NCBI GenBank assembly: GCA_025800345.1
Contig: JAOXSB010000059.1
Coordinates: 1-40,503, forward strand
Direction of reading: 5' to 3'
DNA length: 40,503 nt
Source of the DNA: Mangrovicoccus sp.
GTDB lineage: Bacteria > Pseudomonadota > Alphaproteobacteria > Rhodobacterales > Rhodobacteraceae
In this document: positions 25,002-33,095 of the stretch, piece after piece
How the letters are laid out: each line of letters starts with the position of its first letter
Position numbering within the stretch: position 1 is the first letter of the stretch
The notes under the pieces: generated by a model
The model's input: the letters and a program-made list of their open reading frames with translations, nothing else
Told to the model about the DNA's origin: nothing
The model's database searches: none
Translations under genes and position numbers: made by a program

Positions 25002-27047
25002 TTGACCAGCTCTGATCCCCTTGTTGTTTTCACCCCATCGGGCAAGCGCGGCCATTTTCCGCCAGGCACACCGGTTTTGACCGCAGCGCGGCAATTGGGG
25101 GTGGATCTTGAAAGCGTCTGTGGCGGGCGCGGGATTTGTTCGAAATGCCAGATCACCCCAGGCGAAGGGGATTTCCCCAAACATGGGATCACCGTCGGGG
25201 CGCAAGCGCTTTCCCCCTGGAATGCGGTGGAAGAACGCTATGCGCAAAAGCGCGGCCTGAAGCCAGGGCGGCGTTTGGGGTGCCAAGCATTGATCCAAGG
25301 CGATCTGGTGATCGATGTGCCTGCGGAAAGCCAAGTGCATCGCCAGGTGGTGCGCAAAGCCGCCAGCGCGCGAGCGATCCAGATGGATCCGGCCACGCGG
25401 CTGGTGGCGGTTCACGTGCCCGAGCCGGATATGGACGAGCCCAGCGGCGATTTTGAACGGCTGGAGGCTGCGTTGCGCGCCGCCGGGCATTTGGGCGATG
25501 CGCCTTTGGGCGCGGAATTGCGGGTGCTGCAAAAACTGCAACCATGCCTGCGCAAAGGCGGGTGGGAGATCACCCTAGCGCTTTACCGCCCGCGCGAGGA
25601 TCGCCCGGCCCAGATCCTTGATCTATGGCCTGGCTTTTACGATGGCCCGCTATGCGGTTTGGCCATTGATCTGGGCTCCACCACCATCGCCGCCCATCTT
25701 TGCGATCTGCGCGATGGGCAGGTTTTGGCCTCGGGCGGGGTGATGAACCCGCAGATCCGCTTTGGCGAGGATCTCATGAGCCGGGTCTCTTACGCCATGA
25801 TGAACCCTGGCGGGGATCAAGAGATGTGCGCCGCTGTGCGCGCCGCGCTGAACGATTTGGCGGAAACTGTTGCAACCGAGGCAGGCCTCTCGCCAGATGC
25901 GATTTTCGAGGCGGTGATCGTGTGCAACCCGGTGATGCATCATTTGCTGCTGGGCATTGATCCGGTGGAGCTGGGCCAAGCGCCCTTTGCCCTGGCCACA
26001 TCCGGCGCTCTTACCCTTTGCGCACGCGATCTGAATCTGAGCGCGCTTAACCCTGGCGCCCAAGCCTATTTGCTGCCCTGTATCGCCGGGCATGTGGGGG
26101 CCGATGCGGCTGCGGTGGTGTTGTCGGAAGAACCCCATAAGGCCGAGACCCTCACCTTGGTGGTGGATGTGGGCACCAATGCTGAGATTGTCTTGGGCGA
26201 TCAGACCCAGGTTCTGGCCTGTTCCTCGCCCACAGGGCCCGCCTTTGAAGGGGCGCAAATCTCTTCTGGTCAGCGCGCCGCGCCGGGCGCGATTGAGCGC
26301 ATCGAAATTGACCCGATCAGCAAAGAGCCGCGCTTTCGCGTGATCGGCTGCGATCTGTGGTCGGACGATCCAGGCTTTGCCGCGGCCAGTGCCGCCACAG
26401 GCATCACCGGGATTTGCGGGTCAGGCATTATCGAAGCGGTTGCGGAAATGCGCTTGGCGGGGCTGCTGGACCCGTCAGGGCTGATCGGCTCGCCGGCGCA
26501 AACCGGCAGCGAACGCATGCTCCAAGACGGGCGCACCTGGTCTTACCTGATCTATGATGGGCGCGCGGCAGATGGGCCGCTGATCAGCGTCACCCAAGGG
26601 GATGTGCGCGCCATCCAATTGGCCAAATCTGCGCTATATGCCGGGGCGCGGCTATTGATGGATGAAATCGGCACAGACCGGGTCGACCGGGTGGTGCTGG
26701 CCGGGGCGTTTGGGGCGCATATCTCGCCCAAACATGCGATGATTTTGGGCATGATCCCCGATTGCCCCTTGGATCACGTGATCTCGGCGGGCAATGCCGC
26801 TGGCACCGGCGCGCGCATCGCCCTATGTGATCGAAAAGCACGCAGCGAGATCGAGACCACAGTGGGCAACATCACCAAGATTGAAACCGCCGTCGCCCCG
26901 CGCTTTCAAGAGCATTTCGTCAATGCCAATGCCCTGCCCCATGCCACGGACCCTTTTCCCGAGCTCAGCAAATTGGTCGCTCTGCCCGAGGTGAGTTTCA
27001 ACACCAATTCCGAGCGCCCCAGCCGTCGGCGGCGGCGCTCAAACTAG
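25002..27047 (+). CDS. ferredoxin-ASKHA protein, corrinoid activation (RACo-like, DUF4445)
   Basis: A 681-residue protein of the RACo/DUF4445 family, which uses ATP and a low-potential iron-sulfur cluster to reduce inactive corrinoid cofactors of methyltransferases. An N-terminal plant-type [2Fe-2S] domain has Cys40, Cys46, Cys49 and Cys94. The ASKHA ATPase part starts near residue 220 with the phosphate-binding AIDLGSTT, with later VVDVGTNAEI and ITGICGSGIIEAV motifs. The C-terminus ends in a basic SRRRRRS tail. No ATG in the frame looks usable: the one at 24771 has no ribosome binding site and adds unrelated sequence crossing a large inverted repeat. I chose TTG 25002, which has AAGGA 8 bases before it. 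No corrinoid methyltransferase is visible nearby. Confidence 0.82.
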   Translation: MTSSDPLVVFTPSGKRGHFPPGTPVLTAARQLGVDLESVCGGRGICSKCQITPGEGDFPKHGITVGAQALSPWNAVEERYAQKRGLKPGRRLGCQALIQGDLVIDVPAESQVHRQVVRKAASARAIQMDPATRLVAVHVPEPDMDEPSGDFERLEAALRAAGHLGDAPLGAELRVLQKLQPCLRKGGWEITLALYRPREDRPAQILDLWPGFYDGPLCGLAIDLGSTTIAAHLCDLRDGQVLASGGVMNPQIRFGEDLMSRVSYAMMNPGGDQEMCAAVRAALNDLAETVATEAGLSPDAIFEAVIVCNPVMHHLLLGIDPVELGQAPFALATSGALTLCARDLNLSALNPGAQAYLLPCIAGHVGADAAAVVLSEEPHKAETLTLVVDVGTNAEIVLGDQTQVLACSSPTGPAFEGAQISSGQRAAPGAIERIEIDPISKEPRFRVIGCDLWSDDPGFAAASAATGITGICGSGIIEAVAEMRLAGLLDPSGLIGSPAQTGSERMLQDGRTWSYLIYDGRAADGPLISVTQGDVRAIQLAKSALYAGARLLMDEIGTDRVDRVVLAGAFGAHISPKHAMILGMIPDCPLDHVISAGNAAGTGARIALCDRKARSEIETTVGNITKIETAVAPRFQEHFVNANALPHATDPFPELSKLVALPEVSFNTNSERPSRRRRRSN

Positions 27048-27053
27048 GCTCTG

Positions 27054-28220
27054 ATGTTTTCCAGCTGCATATGGGATGGGCGGGCGCAGCTGCATGGCCC
27101 CGATCGCAGCCGGATGCTGATCGCGGCGGCCTATGGCCGGGCCTCGGCGGGCTTTGATCTGTGTCTTGATCCCGAAGATGACGCCCTGCCCGCAGGGCTG
27201 GTTTTTGGCCCCGCATTGCAGGACCCGCGATTGATCACCCGCAGCGGCGGCAGCACCGGCCAGCCCAGGCGCATCCTGCGCAACCAAGCCTCTTGGGCGG
27301 CCTCTTTTGACGTGATGGCAAAGCTTTATGATCTGAGCCCGGCGGATCGTTATGGGATTTTGGGAGATCTGTCCCATTCCTTGAGCTTTTACGCCTTGGC
27401 CGAGGGGCTGCATTTGGGCGCGGATGTGCATCTTAGCCTTGCCCCGCGTCCCGCGGCCATGGCCCAGCTTTTATCCGGGGCCGAAATCACAGTGCTTTAT
27501 GCCACCCCTACCCAATTGCGGGCCTTGGATATGGCGTTGCCAGCGGGGCAATCTTTTCCCTCGGTCCGGGCGCTTTTTGCTGGGGGCGGGCCATTTGATG
27601 GGGCGGCTGGACGGGCGGTTTTGGCGCGTTTTCCCAAGGCACAGCCGGTGCTTTTTTATGGCAGCTCTGAAACCAGTTTTCTGACCATCGGCCCGCCCCG
27701 CGAAGATGGCAGTGCCGACGCCTTCCCTGGTGCTGATCTCGTGGTTCAAGCCCCTGATGGTCAGCGCGGGCTGCTTTGGGCCGGGGGGCCTTATTTGGCC
27801 CATGCTTATGGCAAGGGGGATCCAGGGCCCGCCCCGCGCCGCGATGCCCAGGGGCGCATCGCTTTGGGGGATGAGGCCATGCGCTTGCCCCAAGGGCGGC
27901 TGCGGCTTTTCGGGCGTGGCAGCGCGATGATCACCATCGCAGATCGCAATGTCTTTCCCGCCGCAGTGGAGGATTGGCTTTTGGCGCAGCCAGGGATCGG
28001 CCATGCGGCGGTCCTGCCGCGGCTGGATGCGTTGCGCGGGCACCGGCTAGAGGCGGCAATTTGCTGGGACGGGGGCGATCTGAGCCGCTTGCGCGCGGAT
28101 CTGCGCCGCGATCTTGGCCAGCACGCCACCCCGTCGCGGATCCTCGAGCTGCCCGATTGGCCCCTGCTGCCCTCGGGCAAAACCGATCTGGCGCAATTGC
28201 GCCGGGCGCTAGAGCTATGA
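27054..28220 (+). CDS. AMP-binding (adenylating) enzyme with short N-terminus
   Basis: A 388-residue protein of the ANL adenylating superfamily (acyl-CoA ligase type). The phosphate-binding motif SGGSTGQPR is at residues 64-72, followed later by FYGSSETS, an ALGDEA stretch carrying the ribose-binding Asp, the LFGRGSAMI hinge region and LPSGKTD with the catalytic Lys close to the C-terminus. In full-length ligases the first of these motifs is usually around residue 150-190, so about 100 N-terminal residues are missing. It begins 6 bases after the ASKHA gene and its stop overlaps the thiolase start (ATGA), so it belongs to that three-gene run. Substrate is unknown; with the thiolase next door, a carboxylic acid to be made into a CoA ester is a natural guess. 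Confidence 0.82.
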   Translation: MFSSCIWDGRAQLHGPDRSRMLIAAAYGRASAGFDLCLDPEDDALPAGLVFGPALQDPRLITRSGGSTGQPRRILRNQASWAASFDVMAKLYDLSPADRYGILGDLSHSLSFYALAEGLHLGADVHLSLAPRPAAMAQLLSGAEITVLYATPTQLRALDMALPAGQSFPSVRALFAGGGPFDGAAGRAVLARFPKAQPVLFYGSSETSFLTIGPPREDGSADAFPGADLVVQAPDGQRGLLWAGGPYLAHAYGKGDPGPAPRRDAQGRIALGDEAMRLPQGRLRLFGRGSAMITIADRNVFPAAVEDWLLAQPGIGHAAVLPRLDALRGHRLEAAICWDGGDLSRLRADLRRDLGQHATPSRILELPDWPLLPSGKTDLAQLRRALEL

Positions 28221-29305
28221 CCGGGGCGGTGGTGCTGGCGGCCTGCCGCGCGCCGGTCTGCCCCAGTGGCGGCGGCTTTGCCCATCTGTCCCTGGAAGAG
28301 ATCGCAGGCCCAGTGATCGCGGATTTGCTGACCCGCGCCGATATTGCGCCAGAGGCGGTGGAGGAATTGATCCTGGGCAATGGGCTGGGCGCCGGGGGCA
28401 ATCCGGCCCGGCGAGTGGCCTTGGCCGCCCAATTGCCTGAACGGGTCGCGGGGCTGTCGATTGACCGGCAATGCGCCTCGGGGCTGGATGCGCTACGCTT
28501 GGGCGCGGCCATGATCATAAGCGGGCAAGCCAAGCTGGTGATCGCAGGCGGGGTGGAAAACCATTCGCAACGGCCCATCCGCCAGCATCGCGCCAGCGGC
28601 ACCCCCTATGAACAAGCCCCGTTCACCCCCTGGCCCGACCGCGATCCAGACATGATCACAGCCGCAGCGGATTTGGCCGCCCGCCAGGGCCTGAGCCGCG
28701 AAGAGGCCGATGCCTATGCCATCGCCAGCCATGGCAAAGCCCTGGCTGCCCACGCTCGGCTGCGCGGCGAGATCACCCCCATCGCGGGCATCACCGCAGA
28801 TCCTTTCACCCGTGCCCTGCGCCCGGCACTTGCCGCCCGCGCCCGCGCACTCAGCGGAGGAATCACCCCAGCCAATATGGCAGTGGCCGCTGATGGGGCT
28901 GCATTTTGCCTGCTCGCCTCCGCCGATATGGCGCGCAAGGATAGTGTCGCCATCCTCGCCAGCGCCAGCCTTGGGGCTGATCCGCAAATCCCGCCTTTGG
29001 CCGCTTTGCCCGCCATTGAGGCGGTGCTTGCCCAAAGCGGGCTGCGCCCTGATGATCTGGCCGCAGCCGAGGTGATGGAGGCTTTCGCAGTGCAAGCGCT
29101 GGCCACGATCCAGGCCGCCGGGCTTGATCCAAAGATCGTGAACCCGGCGGGCGGAGCTTTGGCCCGCGGTCATCCCATCGGGGCCTCTGGCGCTATCGGC
29201 GCGGTGCGCGCGGCGCATGAGGCCCAGGCCCGCCAAGGCCCGGTGCTCACCACCATCCCCGCCGCGGGCGGGATCGGAAGCGCGATGATCTTTGCCCCAC
29301 TTTAG
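28217..29305 (+). CDS. thiolase family protein with altered active site
   Basis: A 362-residue thiolase-superfamily protein. The acylated nucleophile Cys86 is kept in DRQCASG, and the GHPIGASG motif with His319 is intact. Two other catalytic features are changed: the NEAF Asn is Met287 (VMEAF), and the usual second Cys (C-I-G-G-G near the C-terminus) is Pro348 in TTIPAAGGIG. Without that Cys, normal Claisen condensation or thiolysis is unlikely in its usual form, so the enzyme may be an acyltransferase, a scaffold or a thiolase with another base. Its start overlaps the AMP-binding gene (ATGA). Its stop overlaps that of the convergent glycosyltransferase. Confidence 0.85.
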   Translation: MTGAVVLAACRAPVCPSGGGFAHLSLEEIAGPVIADLLTRADIAPEAVEELILGNGLGAGGNPARRVALAAQLPERVAGLSIDRQCASGLDALRLGAAMIISGQAKLVIAGGVENHSQRPIRQHRASGTPYEQAPFTPWPDRDPDMITAAADLAARQGLSREEADAYAIASHGKALAAHARLRGEITPIAGITADPFTRALRPALAARARALSGGITPANMAVAADGAAFCLLASADMARKDSVAILASASLGADPQIPPLAALPAIEAVLAQSGLRPDDLAAAEVMEAFAVQALATIQAAGLDPKIVNPAGGALARGHPIGASGAIGAVRAAHEAQARQGPVLTTIPAAGGIGSAMIFAPL

Positions 29306-30366
29306 CGCGCCGCTACGGCCGCAGTTGCACGGTCCAGCGCCGCGGCCATATGGCCTGCGGTTTGCGCCCATTGGGGCAGCAAAGCCCCGGCCTGATGCGC
29401 CGCCCTTTGTGCAGCGTCATAAGCCACGTGATCTGTGAGCAGCTGCCGCAGGGCCGCCGCAAAAGCCGCCACATCATCGGTGGGCACCAAAGCCCCGGCA
29501 TCCGCTGGCACCGTGTCGGGAATAGCGGTATTGTTGCAGCTCACAATGGGCAGGCCATGGCTGAGCGCTTCGGCAAAAACCATCCCATAACCTTCAAGCC
29601 GCGTGGCCAAGGCAAAGATCCGCGCCTGGCGATACAGCTCTGACAAACGGGCCTCCGTGACCTCGCCCAAAAATCGAATGCGCCCGCCCAAACCCGATTG
29701 CGCCACCTGCGCCTCAAGGGCGGTCGCGGTCGCCGCGTCCCGCCTCGCCCCAGCAATCGCCACATGCCAAGGCAAATCCGTGATCTGGGCCAGCGCTTTG
29801 ATCAAAACGTCATGGCCTTTGCGCGGCACCAATGTGCCCACGGACAAGATCAAGGGAGGGTCTTGGGGGCGTTGCGGTCCTGCTGGGCGCGGCACACCGG
29901 GTAAAGCGATTGTGATCTTTTCCCCTGGCACGCCATAATGCGAGATCAAATCCTGCTTGGTGCGGGGGCTGGGCACCACCACCTGAGCAGCGCGGACAAG
30001 ATTGCGTGTTTCGGTGGCTTTGAGCCAAGCGGCGCGCTGCGCCGAAAGCCCGGTTTCCAATGCCAGGGGATGGTGGATCATTGCCACAAATGGCGCGCGG
30101 ATCTGAGCGAAATGCTCAGCCGGCATGGCGCCCACAAGAAACCCATCCAAAATCAGAGGGATATTCGCGTCGCAGCCTGCAAGGATCGCTGCGGTGTTGC
30201 GGATCTCTTGGGGCGTTGGGTCGGGAAAGCCTGCTGCAATGCGCAACAAACGCACAGGACGCCCAAGGCGGCGCAGATGCAGCAGCACTTGCTTCTCGTA
30301 GATATATCCCCCGGTGCGGGTTTCTGGATCACCGGGAACCACAAATGTTGCAGAATTCGTTATCAT
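29302..30366 (-). CDS. family 4 glycosyltransferase
   Basis: A 354-residue GT-B fold glycosyltransferase of CAZy family GT4. The C-terminal donor-binding half shows SVGTLVPRKGHDVLI (near 194-208) and the E-x7-E motif in EGYGMVFAEALS (near 269-280), as in retaining GT4 enzymes using UDP- or GDP-sugars. The N-terminal half has an HHPLALETGLS stretch. Acceptor unknown; lipopolysaccharide or exopolysaccharide synthesis is typical. The gene stands alone, divergent from opgH across 165 bases and overlapping the thiolase stop by a few bases. The start ATG at 30366 is the first in the frame. Confidence 0.85.
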   Translation of the reverse strand: MITNSATFVVPGDPETRTGGYIYEKQVLLHLRRLGRPVRLLRIAAGFPDPTPQEIRNTAAILAGCDANIPLILDGFLVGAMPAEHFAQIRAPFVAMIHHPLALETGLSAQRAAWLKATETRNLVRAAQVVVPSPRTKQDLISHYGVPGEKITIALPGVPRPAGPQRPQDPPLILSVGTLVPRKGHDVLIKALAQITDLPWHVAIAGARRDAATATALEAQVAQSGLGGRIRFLGEVTEARLSELYRQARIFALATRLEGYGMVFAEALSHGLPIVSCNNTAIPDTVPADAGALVPTDDVAAFAAALRQLLTDHVAYDAAQRAAHQAGALLPQWAQTAGHMAAALDRATAAVAAR

Positions 30367-30531
30367 ATGTGCCTTAGGGGCCTATTCTTGACTGTTTTTA
30401 CGGCATATTTCCGCCGAGCACCAAAATGTCACTACGTCCTGCCAAAAAACTACGCTAGATCACTTCCTTAATCTGCGGGTCACGGGCCCGCTGAGTCTTG
30501 AGTCGTTTACGACGCTATTGAGTACCTATGA

Positions 30532-32352
30532 ATGAAAGACACTGCATTGCCTGATACGGCCACGGCCCTGCCCCGCGAGATTGTTGCACCCGGACCAATT
30601 ATTTCCAAGCCCACTCCGACCTTTTTGCGCGCTCGGCGCTTTGTGTTTTTCACCTTGGTCTTCACCACAGTGGCCGGACTGGTCTGGGCCATGCTGCATC
30701 TGATGAGCTATGGCGGCGGCATCACCCTGATCGAATGGGGCATGTTCCTGGCCTATGTGGCCACCCTGCCTTGGCTGGCGATCGGGTTTTGGAACAGCGT
30801 TATCGGCTTTGTCATCGATTGGCTCAGCAAAGACCCTGGCAGCTATGTGAACCCGGCCTTAGCCCATGGGCGCAGCGATGCCCCAATCCGCAGCCGCACC
30901 GCGTTGGTCATGGCTGTGCGCAACGAAGATGTGCAAGAGAGCATTCGCCGGTTTGAACGGATCCAATTGGGCCTGAACCGCACCGCCTATGCAGATCGGT
31001 TCGAATTTCACCTGCTCAGCGACACCAATGGCCCGGCCATCGCCAAAGCCGAAGAACATGCGGTGGACGCCTGGCGCGCGCGCTCGCCCGATGCGGTGAT
31101 CCATTATCGCCGCCGCGAGGATAATAAAGGCTTCAAAGCAGGCAATATTATGGAATTCCTCGAGCGTTGCGGCGAGGATTATGATTACTATCTGCCCTTG
31201 GATGCAGACAGCTTGATGGGGGCATCGGCAATCTTGCGCTTGGTGCGGGTGATGGAAGCCTGCCCCGAGATCGGGATTTTGCAAGGTTTGATCGTGGGCA
31301 CGCCCTCGCGCACCTTTTTCACCCGCGCCTTTCAATTCGGCATGCGCAATGGGATGCGGTCTTACACGCTGGGCTCCTCCTGGTGGCAAGGCGATTGCGC
31401 CCCCTATTGGGGCCATAACGCGCTGATCCGCACCAAAGCCTTTCGCGACAACTGCCACCTGCCCCATATTGAGGGCAGCGGCCCGCTATCGGGGCATATC
31501 CTGTCCCATGATCAGGTCGAAGCGGTGCTCATGCGCCGGGCAGGCTATGAGGTGCGGGTGCTGCCGGTTGAAGATCAAAGCTTTGAGGATAACCCGCCGA
31601 GCTTGCCGGATTTCATCATCCGCGAATTGCGCTGGTGCAATGGCAATTTCCAATATCTGCGCTTGCCCAAGCTCCATGGGGCACCTGTGGTCAGCCAGAT
31701 CCAGCTTTGGCTATCGATCCTGATGTATGCGGCCTCGCCCGCCTGGTTCTTGTTTTTGATCCTCACCGCGGTTCTCGCCAGCACGGGCAATCAGATCGGG
31801 GCGGTGCCGCCAGCCCAGGGGCTATCGCTTTTTGCGGCGATCATGGCCTTTAATCTCATGCCAAAATTCATGGGCCTGGCCCAGATCCTGGTGAGCCGCG
31901 AGAAATCCGCGCGCTATGGCGGCCGGCTGCGGGTGTTTGCAGGCGGGATTTGCGAGGCCATTTTCGGCATTCTCATTGCCCCTGCTGTGGCCTTTTCGGT
32001 GACGATCTTCATCATCGGCATGTGCTTTGGTCATCGCATGCGTTGGAATGCGCAGCAGCGCGATCTGACCCGTTTGGGCTGGGGCGAGGCGGCCAAAGCG
32101 CTTTGGCCGCAAACCTTGGCCGGTCTGGTGGTTTTGTTCACCGTCGGGTCCGCGAGCCCTTGGGCCTTGCTCTTTGCTGCGCCGGTGGTGATCTCCTTAG
32201 CCGGGGCGGTTCCCCTGGCAGTGCTCAGCACCAATCCCAGCTTGGGGGCCTGGTCGCGTAAAATCGGGCTTTTTGACACGCCCGAGGATCGCGCCGCCGC
32301 CGAGATCGCCTTTGACACGGTTGACAGCCCGGCAAAAGCCGCCACGCTTTAA
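30532..32352 (+). CDS. opgH: osmoregulated periplasmic glucan glucosyltransferase OpgH (MdoH)
   Basis: A 606-residue inner-membrane GT2 glucosyltransferase making the beta-1,2-linked glucan backbone of osmoregulated periplasmic glucans from UDP-glucose. Helices at about residues 37-57 and 67-95 precede the cytoplasmic catalytic domain, with LSDTNGP, LDADS (about residues 222-226), a HDQVEA stretch and RELRWCNGN, the counterpart of the Q-x-x-R-W motif. At least five more helices follow, from about residue 390. It is clearly shorter than the 847-residue E. coli protein, as is common for alphaproteobacterial OpgH. No opgG (periplasmic partner) or opgB/opgC is in the window. The next gene, yceI-like, starts 30 bases on in the same direction. 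Confidence 0.93.
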   Translation: MKDTALPDTATALPREIVAPGPIISKPTPTFLRARRFVFFTLVFTTVAGLVWAMLHLMSYGGGITLIEWGMFLAYVATLPWLAIGFWNSVIGFVIDWLSKDPGSYVNPALAHGRSDAPIRSRTALVMAVRNEDVQESIRRFERIQLGLNRTAYADRFEFHLLSDTNGPAIAKAEEHAVDAWRARSPDAVIHYRRREDNKGFKAGNIMEFLERCGEDYDYYLPLDADSLMGASAILRLVRVMEACPEIGILQGLIVGTPSRTFFTRAFQFGMRNGMRSYTLGSSWWQGDCAPYWGHNALIRTKAFRDNCHLPHIEGSGPLSGHILSHDQVEAVLMRRAGYEVRVLPVEDQSFEDNPPSLPDFIIRELRWCNGNFQYLRLPKLHGAPVVSQIQLWLSILMYAASPAWFLFLILTAVLASTGNQIGAVPPAQGLSLFAAIMAFNLMPKFMGLAQILVSREKSARYGGRLRVFAGGICEAIFGILIAPAVAFSVTIFIIGMCFGHRMRWNAQQRDLTRLGWGEAAKALWPQTLAGLVVLFTVGSASPWALLFAAPVVISLAGAVPLAVLSTNPSLGAWSRKIGLFDTPEDRAAAEIAFDTVDSPAKAATL

Positions 32353-32382
32353 GGAACATTCACCCCGCGTGAGGAGGATCCC

Positions 32383-32976
32383 ATGCGCCGTATTGTTCAA
32401 CGCCTTTGCCTTGCCTTGGCCCTGGCCCCGCTTGCCACTGGGGCCTGGGCAGATCCTGCCCGCTATGTGATTGATCGCGACCACACGGTGGTAGCGTTTT
32501 TGGTCAAGCATATTGGGTATGCCAATGCCCTCGGGCGCTTTACCGATATCTCGGGCAGCTTCACCTATGATGACACGACCCAAGAGCTGTCCGATCTGAG
32601 CGTGCGCATTGGCGCGGCCAGTGTGCAAAGCGATCACGAGGCCCGCGATGGCCATGTTCGCGGCGCTGATTTCCTCAATGCCGAGGCCTTTCCCGAGATC
32701 CTGTTCACCGCCGATGGGGGCATTCCCAGCTCTGACAGCACCGGTGTGGTGGCAGGGGAGTTAACGCTGCTTGGGCAAAGCCTGCCTTTGAGCCTGGATG
32801 TGACCTTGAATAAAATCGGCGCGTATCCTTTTGGCCATAAGAAAGAGACTTTGGGCATCAGCGCCCGCGCCCAGGTGCAGCGCAGCGCCTATGGCATGGA
32901 TTATGCGGTGGCCGGGGATATCGTTGGCGATATGGTCGATGTCATCATCGAGATGGAAGCCATCCGCGAAGAGTAA
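32383..32976 (+). CDS. YceI family periplasmic protein
   Basis: A 197-residue protein with a signal peptide (about 1-23, cleavage after AWA). The rest matches YceI, a lipocalin-like beta-barrel that binds long isoprenoids, for example polyprenyl or ubiquinone-like lipids. Family landmarks are YVIDRDHTVVAFLVKHIGY near the N-terminus, the SVQSDHEARDGHVRGADFLNAEAFPEILF region (in pieces about 82-110) and GHKKETLGISA. The start has a strong GAGGAGG site. It follows opgH by 30 bases and may be co-transcribed with it; a hairpin lies about 50 bases after its stop. Confidence 0.92.
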   Translation: MRRIVQRLCLALALAPLATGAWADPARYVIDRDHTVVAFLVKHIGYANALGRFTDISGSFTYDDTTQELSDLSVRIGAASVQSDHEARDGHVRGADFLNAEAFPEILFTADGGIPSSDSTGVVAGELTLLGQSLPLSLDVTLNKIGAYPFGHKKETLGISARAQVQRSAYGMDYAVAGDIVGDMVDVIIEMEAIREE

Positions 32977-33029
32977 AGGGCGCTCCCGCCCGTCATCGCC
33001 CCTATCGGGGCTCTTCCCGTTGGGCCCGG

Positions 33030-33048
33030 CCAGGCGCTGCGCGCCTGG
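33030..33048 (+). terminator. hairpin after yceI-like gene
   Basis: CCAGGCGC (33030-33037) and GCGCCTGG (33041-33048) pair perfectly around a 3-base loop, about 55 bases past the stop. No T run follows, so termination is uncertain. Confidence 0.35.
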
Positions 33049-33095
33049 GTGATGGGGCCTCTGGCATGTGGTCTGCCCCCATGGCAGGAAGAGGC

